Of a DNA stretch of 7,812 bases, positions 1 to 5,947 are shown piece by piece. Positions within the stretch are counted from its first letter, which is position 1. Each line of letters opens with the position of its first letter. The notes under the pieces are model-generated. The model was given only the letters and a program-made list of their open reading frames with translations. It was not told the DNA's origin and searched no databases. Origin of the DNA: Actinomycetota bacterium (GTDB taxonomy: Bacteria; Actinomycetota; Actinomycetes; Nanopelagicales; Nanopelagicaceae). Position numbers and translations under genes: made by a program. The stretch spans positions 1 to 7,812 of the forward strand of contig CANCGX010000048.1 in NCBI GenBank assembly GCA_947377725.1, written 5' to 3'.

Positions 1-9
1 CGTTTGCGC

Positions 10-1134
10 GTGCGCATATCAGTTCCAAAGGAAACCCGCCCCGGCGAAAATCGCGTGGCCCTGGTTCCTGACATCATCTCCAAACTAACTCGAGCAGGTC
101 TCGAAGTGGTTATTGAATCCGGTGCAGGTGTAACAGCTCAATTTTCTGATGAGCAATTCACCAAAGCTGGTGCAACAGTAAAGAGTGGAAACGTGATCAG
201 CGATAGCGATATCGTCGCGTCAATCCAACCTCTTACACCTGATCAAATGAAGTCGCTCAAAAAGGGCGCCATTACGATCTCATTCTTATCTCCCACCACT
301 GCAGTCGATTCCATCGAAGCGGCAGCAAATGCGGGAGCGACTGCGTTATCTCTTGAACTTGTTCCGCGTATTTCGCGCGCACAGTCAATGGATGCGCTTA
401 CTTCGCAAGCGTTGTGTGCGGGCTATCGTGCAACTCTGGTTGCGGCAGAACTTTCTCCCCGCTTCTTCCCGCTCCTCATGACTGCAGCTGGAACTGTTAC
501 TCCTGCAAACGTTGTGATTCTCGGAGCTGGCGTTGCCGGCCTTCAAGCTATCGCAACAGCAAAGCGACTCGGAGCGGTAGTTAGTGCTTATGATGTTCGC
601 CCAGCGTCTGCTGATGAAGTGAAATCAATGGGAGCAAAATTTATTACGTTGGAACTTGAAGCGCTTGAAGGTCAAGGCGGATATGCACGCGAAATGACTG
701 AAGACCGTGCAGCAAGACAACGCGAATTGCTCACTCCTTATATTGCTGCGGCCGATGTACTTATTACTACTGCTGCGGTTCCTGGTCGTCCTGCCCCGCG
801 TTTAGTTACTGCAGAGATGGTGGCAACAATGTCACCTGGCTCTGTTGTGGTTGATCTTGCGTCAGAGACCGGTGGAAACGTCGAAGGAACTTTGCCAGGT
901 GAAATCATTATTACTTCAAACGGAGTAAAGATGTGGGGCGGAAAAGATGTTCCATCACAACTTCCATTCCACGCCTCGATGTTGTTCTCACGAAACGTTG
1001 TAAATCTGCTGATGTTGATGGTTAAGACCACCGATGGAGTTGCAACAGTTGTTCCAGATTTCTCCGATGAAATTATCGATGCGGCTGCCGTTACACACGG
1101 TGGAGCGCGTCGCACGCCAGAAGGGAAGAAATAG
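10..1134 (+). CDS. pntAA: NAD(P) transhydrogenase subunit alpha part 1 (PntAA, NAD(H)-binding domain I)
   Basis: This is the soluble NAD(H)-binding subunit of the proton-translocating transhydrogenase. It passes hydride between NADH and the NADP+ held by PntB at the cytoplasmic face of the membrane. About 374 residues from GTG at 10, normal for the split-alpha form. Visible features: family N-terminus RISVPKETRPGENRVALVP; RISRAQSMDALTSQ at about 120-133, whose R120, Q125 and D128 align with Rhodospirillum rubrum Arg127, Gln132 and Asp135 at the domain I-III hydride-transfer site; Rossmann fingerprint GAGVAGL at about 172-178; and a C-terminal half with RQRELLTPY and SETGGNVEGT. It stops before the membrane helices that follow in fused PntA, and those are encoded by the next gene. 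GTG at 10 fits the family N-terminus (M-R-I-S-V-P-K-E) better than TTG at 4. The frame is open to the window edge and the ribosome binding site lies outside, so the start is not settled. Confidence 0.95.
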   Translation: MRISVPKETRPGENRVALVPDIISKLTRAGLEVVIESGAGVTAQFSDEQFTKAGATVKSGNVISDSDIVASIQPLTPDQMKSLKKGAITISFLSPTTAVDSIEAAANAGATALSLELVPRISRAQSMDALTSQALCAGYRATLVAAELSPRFFPLLMTAAGTVTPANVVILGAGVAGLQAIATAKRLGAVVSAYDVRPASADEVKSMGAKFITLELEALEGQGGYAREMTEDRAARQRELLTPYIAAADVLITTAAVPGRPAPRLVTAEMVATMSPGSVVVDLASETGGNVEGTLPGEIIITSNGVKMWGGKDVPSQLPFHASMLFSRNVVNLLMLMVKTTDGVATVVPDFSDEIIDAAAVTHGGARRTPEGKK

Positions 1135-1136
1135 AA

Positions 1137-1454
1137 ATGACCTCTATGGCAATTCTGACAATCTTCGCACTCTCCATTTTCGTGGGATTTGAAGTTGTCT
1201 CCAAAGTCTCGACCACTCTTCACACGCCCCTTATGTCAGGTGCGAATGCAATCCACGGAATCATTCTCGTGGGCGCAATCATGGTCGCGGACAGTGCAAC
1301 GAACACTCTAGAGACGACGCTTGCGATCCTTGCGGTTCTCCTAGCGACAATCAATATGGTGGGCGGATTCGTTGTAACCGACCGCATGCTTGAGATGTTT
1401 AAAGGCAAGCCAAAAGCAGCTAAAGCTAATAAAGATGCGGAGGCTTCAAAGTGA
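1137..1454 (+). CDS. pntAB: NAD(P) transhydrogenase subunit alpha part 2 (PntAB, membrane)
   Basis: A short integral membrane subunit that, with the N-terminal part of PntB, forms the proton channel (domain II). 105 residues with three hydrophobic segments at about 4-20, 38-53 and 60-79, then a Lys/Ala-rich cytoplasmic tail (about 89-105). The loop and second helix carry the family signature TPLMSGANAIHGI at 30-42. H40 lies where Thermus thermophilus alpha2 has His42, a proton-path residue. The gene starts 2 nt after the pntAA stop. A purine-rich AAGGGA at 1121-1126 lies 10 nt before the ATG. A second in-frame ATG at 1146 sits too far from it to be preferred. Its last 4 bases overlap the pntB start (GTGA), so the two are probably translationally coupled. 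Confidence 0.94.
   Translation: MTSMAILTIFALSIFVGFEVVSKVSTTLHTPLMSGANAIHGIILVGAIMVADSATNTLETTLAILAVLLATINMVGGFVVTDRMLEMFKGKPKAAKANKDAEASK
1439..1443 (+). promoter_or_regulatory. Ribosome binding site of pntB
   Basis: GGAGG lies inside the end of pntAB, 7 nt before the GTG at 1451. It supports GTG as the pntB start even though that codon overlaps the pntAB stop. Confidence 0.75.
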
Positions 1455-2839
1455 ATAAAAACATTTATGAGCTTCTTGGCTTAGTTGTTGCGCTCTCCTT
1501 TATTCTCGCACTTAAGGGCCTATCTGCTCCTAAGACTGCGCGTCGCGGAAACTTGATTGGCGCTGCTGGAGCAACGTTGGCAACTGTTGTTGTTTTCTTT
1601 GCACCTCTTGGTGAAGGAAAGTCTCACCACAACACAATTTTAATTCTTGCAGCGATTGCAATCGGTGTCCTTGTCGGAGTACCTGCAGCACGCAAGATTC
1701 AAATGACACAGATGCCGCAACTCGTTGCGCTCTTTAACGGTGTTGGTGGAGGTGCTGCTGCACTCGTTGCAACCGCCGAATACCTCAATCTTGGAACAGG
1801 TGCATCAACGGCAGAGGTCGTCGCAACTGTCTTCACTGTGATTGTTGGTTGCACATCCTTCTCTGGATCTGTCATTACATTCCTCAAACTTCAAGAGTTG
1901 ATGACTACTCGTCCTGTTGTATTCCCTGGTGGCCGTTTCGTTATTGCAGCGACACTCGCTGGAGTACTCGGAACCGGCGGTTGGACAATTTCTTCCGGCG
2001 CAAACACTCCCCTCCTTGTTATGGGCGGATTAGCACTTCTCTTTGGTGTGCTCTTCGTTCTTCCAGTTGGTGGAGCTGACGTTCCAATTGTTATTTCACT
2101 TTTGAACGCATTCACCGGTCTCACAGTTGCGGCGAGCGGTTATGTATTGCAATCCACGCTTCTCATCGTTGCTGGAACACTTGTTGGTGCTTCAGGAACA
2201 ATCTTGACCCGCAAGATGGCTGAAGCGATGGGACGCTCTCTCTTTGGAACTCTCTTCGGTGCGTTCACAGCAAAGCCACAAGTGGCTACTGGTGAACAAG
2301 AAGCTCGTTCAGTGAAGTCAGGATCTCCTGATGACGTTGCAATTCTTCTCAACTACGCACAACGTGTAGTAATCGTTCCTGGATTTGGTTTGGCTGTAGC
2401 ACAAGCGCAGCACACGGTCCGCGAGCTTGCCGATATGTTGGCTGCTAAAGGAATTGATGTTGCATACGGAATTCACCCAGTTGCAGGTCGTATGCCTGGC
2501 CATATGAACGTGTTGCTTGCAGAAGCAAACGTTCCTTATGAGCAGCTTGTTGAAATGGATGAAGTGAACCCAACATTCCCACAGACCGATGTGGTTTTGG
2601 TTGTTGGCGCTAACGACGTCGTTAACCCAGCGGCAAAGACAACACCTGGTTGCCCAATTTATGGAATGCCGATCTTGGATGTCTCTGAGGCTGGAAATGT
2701 GATCTTCTTGAAGCGCTCCATGCGCCCAGGTTTCGCAGGTATCGAGAATGAACTTCTCTATGATGCGAAAACAACGTTGCTCTTTGGAGATGCGAAAGAT
2801 TCACTTACAAAGGTTGTTAACGCACTGAAAGCGTTATAG
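1451..2839 (+). CDS. pntB: NAD(P) transhydrogenase subunit beta (PntB)
   Basis: Membrane plus NADP(H)-binding subunit of proton-translocating transhydrogenase. 462 residues, the usual family length. Residues about 5-265 are a run of hydrophobic helices (domain II). About 285-462 form domain III, with the NADP(H) fingerprint PGFGLAVAQAQ at 310-320, HPVAGRMPGHMNVLLAEA at 342-359, GANDVVNPAA at 386-395 and KRSMRPGFAGIEN at 421-433. In the membrane part, the segment QLVALFNGVGGG has Asn96 where E. coli PntB has the proton-channel His91. N219 in LLNAFTG corresponds to E. coli Asn222. The E. coli histidine is thus absent here, while PntAB H40 may take its role, as in the Thermus enzyme. The GTG start overlaps the pntAB stop by 4 nt. 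The gene ends 21 nt before a strong terminator. It is the last gene of the pntAA-pntAB-pntB operon. Confidence 0.95.
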   Translation: MNKNIYELLGLVVALSFILALKGLSAPKTARRGNLIGAAGATLATVVVFFAPLGEGKSHHNTILILAAIAIGVLVGVPAARKIQMTQMPQLVALFNGVGGGAAALVATAEYLNLGTGASTAEVVATVFTVIVGCTSFSGSVITFLKLQELMTTRPVVFPGGRFVIAATLAGVLGTGGWTISSGANTPLLVMGGLALLFGVLFVLPVGGADVPIVISLLNAFTGLTVAASGYVLQSTLLIVAGTLVGASGTILTRKMAEAMGRSLFGTLFGAFTAKPQVATGEQEARSVKSGSPDDVAILLNYAQRVVIVPGFGLAVAQAQHTVRELADMLAAKGIDVAYGIHPVAGRMPGHMNVLLAEANVPYEQLVEMDEVNPTFPQTDVVLVVGANDVVNPAAKTTPGCPIYGMPILDVSEAGNVIFLKRSMRPGFAGIENELLYDAKTTLLFGDAKDSLTKVVNALKAL

Positions 2840-2860
2840 AACTCGTATCAAGAAGTAATT

Positions 2861-2901
2861 AAGAAGCCCCTAGGAGAAATCTTGGGGGCTTCTTTATTTT
2901 T
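2861..2901 (+). terminator. Rho-independent terminator of the pnt operon (shared convergent junction)
   Basis: The arm AAGAAGCCCCTAGGA (2861-2875) pairs with 2880-2894 across a GAAA loop. This gives about 15 pairs, two of them G-U, followed by TATTTTT on the + strand. It sits 21 nt after the pntB stop. On the - strand the same hairpin follows the DsbA-family gene and overlaps its stop codon, but the T run there is poor (AATTACTT). It is therefore strongest for pntB and only a possible terminator for the opposing operon. Confidence 0.9.
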
Positions 2902-3559
2902 CCGTGAGTGCCGTAGCGAGGGTCTGAGTGAAGACTTCTTGAGGTTGAGCTCCGCTGATTCCATACTTCATATCGATCACAAAGAATGGAACGCCGTTAG
3001 CGCCGAGTTGGCGAGCAACATCCTGATCTTGAAGAACCAGATCGCGGTAGTTATCGCTGATAAGAACTGCGATGACAGATGCGTGGTCGAGACCAAGTTC
3101 GTCGGTAATGGCGAGAATATCTTCATGGGTAAATAGCGGTTTTGATTGCTCGAAGTATGCTGAATACATCTTCTCTAATAACTCTTGCGCAGCGCCGGTT
3201 GATTCGGCCCACTTCAAAACGCGATGAGCGTCCATTGTGTTGCCGCTAAATGTATTCTCCAAGTCGTAACACAGACCTTCACCATCAGCGATGGAGCAGA
3301 CATTTGCCTGCATCGCAGAGACCTTTTCGACATCGATGTTGTATTTGTCGGCAAGAAGATCCTTCGTCGGCATGATGCCTTCGATATCGGGTTGAAGTTG
3401 GAATGCGCGATGGCGTACTTGGATGTCGAGGTTTGGGTTTGCAACTTTGATATCAGCAATTCCTTTTTCAAGGCGACGCTTGCCAATGAAACACCATGGG
3501 CATACAACGTCTGACCAAACATCAACGATCATCTTCTTGGTGCTTGCTGTTTCGCTCAC
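2894..3559 (-). CDS. DsbA-family (FrnE-like) thiol-disulfide oxidoreductase
   Basis: A thioredoxin-fold DsbA-family protein of the FrnE subgroup, predicted cytoplasmic because no signal peptide is visible. 221 residues. WSDVVCPWCFIGKRR at 15-29 carries the redox pair C20/C23 (CPWC). An inserted helical domain contains NTMDAHRVL at 107-115. The cis-proline loop GVPFFVI has P191. This layout fits FrnE and mycobacterial Rv2466c, a CPWC protein of the SigH oxidative-stress regulon that works with mycothiol. The disulfide or mycothiol substrate here is unknown. Homologues are sometimes labelled 2-hydroxychromene-2-carboxylate isomerase, but the CPWC pair favours a redox role. Start GTG at 3559 overlaps the upstream stop as GTGA. 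No good ribosome binding site is seen, so coupled translation is likely. An internal ATG at residue 10, just before the first strand, is a plausible alternative. Its stop codon lies in the terminator stem. Confidence 0.88.
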   Translation of the reverse strand: MSETASTKKMIVDVWSDVVCPWCFIGKRRLEKGIADIKVANPNLDIQVRHRAFQLQPDIEGIMPTKDLLADKYNIDVEKVSAMQANVCSIADGEGLCYDLENTFSGNTMDAHRVLKWAESTGAAQELLEKMYSAYFEQSKPLFTHEDILAITDELGLDHASVIAVLISDNYRDLVLQDQDVARQLGANGVPFFVIDMKYGISGAQPQEVFTQTLATALTEK

Positions 3560-4629
3560 TTCTTAACCGGTTTTCCACGAACGAGCTGATGTGGCCATGT
3601 GATTTCTGTGCCAAGTTTTTCCGCCGCCATGAGTGGCCAACGTGGATTACGAAGAAATTCGCGCGCCATCATGATTGCATCTGCTTGACCTGAAGAGATG
3701 ATGTCATCTGCTTGCTGTGGCTCGGTGATCATGCCAACTGCGGATGTTGTTACTCCAGTATGTTCGCGAATTGCCTCCGCAAAATGCACTTGATAGCCAG
3801 GGCCAACAGTGATTTTTGCATTGTGAACGTTTCCGCCAGATGAAGTATCAATTAAGTCTGCTCCGAGTTCCTTCAAGATTGGCACGAGTGCGATGGACTC
3901 CTCAAGCGTCCAGCCGCCTTCTGTCCAATCCGAAGCAGAAATACGCACGAATAATGGTGCACCTATAGGCATTTCTTTGCGAACTGCAACAACAACTTCG
4001 CGAAGGAAGCGCGTGCGATTGTCGAAAGAACCACCGTATTCATCCGTGCGATGGTTGGAAAGTGGTGAATAAAATTGATGGAGAAGATATCCGTGTGCTG
4101 CATGAATTTCTAGTACATCAAAGCCAGCTTTGATTGCGCGAGAAGCTGCAGCAGCCCACTCGTTAACGAGTGTTTTAATTTCTTCCGTCGAAAGTTCTCG
4201 TGGAACTGCATAACCTTCAAATGCAATCGCTGATGGTGCGACAGTTTCCCAGCCGCCTTCTTCCGGAGTTGCCATCAAGTGATCGCTTTCTCCTGGACGT
4301 GTGGTTCCACCTTTACGGCCAGCATGTGCAAGTTGGATTCCCATTTTCACGCCGTACCTGTGAGCAAGATCGATAATTGGAGTGAACGCCACAGCTTGTT
4401 CATTGGTCCAGAGTCCGGGACATCCGATTGAGATGCGGCCCTCTGGAACAACGCCGGTTGCTTCAACGATAACTAGACCTGCTCCCCCAGTAACAAAAGC
4501 GCCGAGGTGTGCATGGTGAAATTCTTTGATGACTCCTTCATCACTTGAGTACATGCACATGGGAGAGACCCAAGCGCGGTTGTTGAATGTTGTTTCGCGA
4601 ATGGTGAGCGGATCAAAAAGATGTGCCAC
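3556..4629 (-). CDS. NADH:flavin oxidoreductase / Old Yellow Enzyme, YqjM (NamA) class
   Basis: An FMN-dependent ene-reductase that reduces activated C=C bonds of enals, enones, quinones or nitro compounds with NAD(P)H. 357 residues, a single TIM barrel without the extra Fe-S/FAD domains of 2,4-dienoyl-CoA reductase. YqjM-class marks: SPMCMYS at 22-28, with C25 and Y27 matching YqjM Cys26 and Tyr28, which tune the flavin and bind substrate; Q99 in QLAHAGRK; H176 and H179 in EIHAAHGYLLHQF, the ligand-binding pair; R228 in VRISASDW; and VGMITEP plus MAREFLRNPRWP at 298-332, the FMN phosphate region. It begins with GTG, sharing one base with the pirin stop (TAGTG), behind a good ribosome binding site, and ends overlapping the DsbA-family gene. 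A role in electrophile or xenobiotic detoxification is inferred from family and neighbours. The physiological substrate cannot be told from sequence. Confidence 0.93.
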   Translation of the reverse strand: MAHLFDPLTIRETTFNNRAWVSPMCMYSSDEGVIKEFHHAHLGAFVTGGAGLVIVEATGVVPEGRISIGCPGLWTNEQAVAFTPIIDLAHRYGVKMGIQLAHAGRKGGTTRPGESDHLMATPEEGGWETVAPSAIAFEGYAVPRELSTEEIKTLVNEWAAAASRAIKAGFDVLEIHAAHGYLLHQFYSPLSNHRTDEYGGSFDNRTRFLREVVVAVRKEMPIGAPLFVRISASDWTEGGWTLEESIALVPILKELGADLIDTSSGGNVHNAKITVGPGYQVHFAEAIREHTGVTTSAVGMITEPQQADDIISSGQADAIMMAREFLRNPRWPLMAAEKLGTEITWPHQLVRGKPVKK

Positions 4630-5741
4630 TAGTTGTTTCCTTCTTGTAATTCGGTAGGAGCTCCGTGCACGTCAAGGACATTCCGGGTATCGCGAGCATC
4701 AAGAACATCCTTCTTAACATCGCCACCTAGTTTGTCAGTGCGATTGAGAGGTTTGTGGGTTTGATGTTCTGCAGGAACAGTTCCAAGTAAACCTTTTGAG
4801 AAATCATCAAAAGCTTTGAGGACTTCGGCCTTTGTATTCATAACGAAGGGCCCCATCCATGCAACTTGTTCGCGAATTGGTTCGCCTCCAAGAATTAGGA
4901 CGTCCATAGAAGGGCTGCGGGATTCTTGATTTTGATCTGCGCGAATGACAAGCATGTCACCTTCCGGATTTCCCGTGGTTTGCAGAACCGCTAGTTGGCC
5001 ATTGTGAATAGGTTGGCGCTCATCGCCAATTGTTCCGTGACCATTGAGAGTGTAAACAAGTGAGTTGTAGTCACTTCGCCATGGAAGTCGAAGTTCGGCT
5101 CCTGGAGCGATTGTTGCGTGAATCATTGTCATTGGGGTTTGAGTGGAACCAGGACCGGCATGCTCTTCTAGGCCTTTGATTGAACCTGCAATAACGCGAA
5201 GAAGTGCTCCTCCGTCGTGAGATGCTAGAAGTCCAACTTGGCTTGCACGAATATCTTGGTACGCAGGGGTTGACCATTTCTTAAGTGCAGGAAGATTTAC
5301 CCACAATTGAAAACCGTGGAAGAGTCCGCCTGACATCACCAAATGTTCTGGTGGAGTTTCGATGTGCAAAATTCCAGCGCCTGCAGTCATCCATTGTGTA
5401 TCGCCGTTAGTGATTGTTCCACCGCCGCCGTGATTATCTTTGTGATCAAAGATTCCATCAATAATGTATGTGACAGTCTCAAAGCCGCGATGTGGATGCC
5501 ATGGTGTTCCTTTAGGTTCACCTGGTGCGTATTCAACTTCGCCCATTTGATCCAAGTGAATGAATGGATCTAGGTCCATGAGATCAACGCCTGCAAATGC
5601 ACGACGTACTGGGAAGCCTTCGCCTTCAAAACCTTGCGGCGCAGTTGTCACGCTCTTTACTCGACGCGATGGAAGATTAATCCCCGGTGCCGTCACAACG
5701 CGTGGAAGTACGGTGATGTCGCTAACGGTTACTGCTGGCAC
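4629..5741 (-). CDS. Pirin family protein (bicupin; possible quercetinase)
   Basis: A bicupin of the pirin family, whose members are metal-binding proteins. Some (E. coli YhhW, human pirin) oxidise quercetin, and others act as redox-sensitive partners. The N-terminal cupin shows the family block DLDPFIHLDQMG at 56-67, then WHPHRGFETVTYI with H82 and H84, and ILHIETP with H126 and E128. These four match the Fe ligands of human pirin (His56, His58, His101, Glu103), so the metal site looks complete. The C-terminal cupin runs to about 290, followed by the usual final block EQVAWMGPFVMNTKAEVLKAFDDFSKG (split across 291-317). The protein then continues for about 50 polar, charged residues (about 320-370) beyond where typical pirins end. 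Start GTG at 5741 is set by AGGAG 7 nt upstream. It is the first gene of the three-gene operon. Its true substrate is not known. Confidence 0.93.
   Translation of the reverse strand: MPAVTVSDITVLPRVVTAPGINLPSRRVKSVTTAPQGFEGEGFPVRRAFAGVDLMDLDPFIHLDQMGEVEYAPGEPKGTPWHPHRGFETVTYIIDGIFDHKDNHGGGGTITNGDTQWMTAGAGILHIETPPEHLVMSGGLFHGFQLWVNLPALKKWSTPAYQDIRASQVGLLASHDGGALLRVIAGSIKGLEEHAGPGSTQTPMTMIHATIAPGAELRLPWRSDYNSLVYTLNGHGTIGDERQPIHNGQLAVLQTTGNPEGDMLVIRADQNQESRSPSMDVLILGGEPIREQVAWMGPFVMNTKAEVLKAFDDFSKGLLGTVPAEHQTHKPLNRTDKLGGDVKKDVLDARDTRNVLDVHGAPTELQEGNN
4638..4644 (-). promoter_or_regulatory. Ribosome binding site of the Old Yellow Enzyme gene
   Basis: AGAAGGA on the - strand lies 8 nt before the GTG at 4629 and inside the end of the pirin gene. 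It fixes that GTG as the start and shows that translation need not rely only on coupling. Confidence 0.7.
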
Positions 5742-5748
5742 TTTGGAG

Positions 5749-5753
5749 CTCCT
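5749..5753 (-). promoter_or_regulatory. Ribosome binding site of the pirin gene
   Basis: AGGAG on the - strand, 7 nt before the GTG at 5741. It decides this GTG as the start of the operon's first gene. It is embedded in AGGAGCTCC, which contains the 8-bp palindrome GGAGCTCC, so weak self-pairing is possible. Confidence 0.75.
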
Positions 5754-5796
5754 CGTTCGTGTGAAATGACTTAATTCGTTCGTCGGTCTTTGATTT

Positions 5797-5810
5797 GTTG
5801 AATCTTCAAC
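5797..5810. repeat. 14-bp palindrome in the pirin leader/promoter
   Basis: GTTGAA-TC-TTCAAC is a perfect inverted repeat with a 2-bp centre. It lies just downstream of the predicted pirin promoter, near or just after the transcription start. It contains GAA-N2-TTC, a core also present in both copies of the neighbouring 12-bp direct repeat. It could be an operator, but no regulator gene is visible in the window. Confidence 0.5.
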
Positions 5811-5822
5811 TACTCAAAGTAT

Positions 5823-5852
5823 AGAACATTCCCATTACTGAGAACATTCCCA
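5823..5852. repeat. Pair of 12-bp direct repeats, 18-bp period, in the pirin promoter
   Basis: AGAACATTCCCA occurs at 5823-5834 and again at 5841-5852 with no mismatch; the - strand reading is TGGGAATGTTCT. The first-read copy on the - strand supplies the GGGAAT of the N18 promoter, and the second supplies its GTT. The second GGGAAT (5833-5828) also has a GTT at 5810-5808 after 17 nt, so a weaker tandem start is possible. Confidence 0.8.
5825..5851 (-). promoter_or_regulatory. SigR/SigH-type (thiol-oxidative-stress ECF sigma) promoter of the pirin operon
   Basis: On the - strand GGGAAT (5851-5846) is followed after exactly 18 nt by GTT (5827-5825). GGGAAT-N18-GTT is the consensus described for Streptomyces SigR and, in close form, for mycobacterial and corynebacterial SigH. 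The predicted transcript start would be near 5816-5820, giving a leader of about 75 nt to the GTG at 5741. A housekeeping-like TATACT (5823-5818) overlaps it but has no good -35 element. Assignment is by motif match plus the redox nature of the genes downstream. Confidence 0.6.
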
Positions 5853-5874
5853 GAGTTTTGTAAAGACGTGACAT

Positions 5875-5883
5875 TTATCCACA
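5875..5883 (+). promoter_or_regulatory. Perfect DnaA-box 9-mer
   Basis: TTATCCACA equals the strongest E. coli DnaA box sequence. I noticed no other copy in the spacer or elsewhere in the window, so this is not an origin. It lies between the divergent pirin and HNH genes. It could be a lone DnaA regulatory site or chance (an exact 9-mer is expected about once per 130 kb on two strands). Confidence 0.4.
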
Positions 5884-5947
5884 TTCACGCTCAATTTTTT
5901 AACCTCCTCCTCTTCCATTGTCAGTCCTCCCAACAAAGATTCCATCC

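Noticed and set aside
738..1223. 161-codon open frame on the - strand across the end of pntAA
   Set aside because: Lies opposite a clear transhydrogenase gene, has no family features and no ribosome binding site I can support.
3224..3514. 96-codon + strand frame opposite the DsbA-family gene
   Set aside because: Antisense of a well-supported CPWC oxidoreductase; no start signal or recognisable protein.
5823..5852. LexA (SOS) box or MraZ operator
   Set aside because: GAAC is not followed by the inverted GTTC at the required spacing, and TGGGA copies are 18 bp apart rather than the roughly 10 bp of MraZ sites.
5875..5883. Replication origin
   Set aside because: One DnaA box only; no box cluster, AT-rich unwinding region, dnaA or dnaN nearby.
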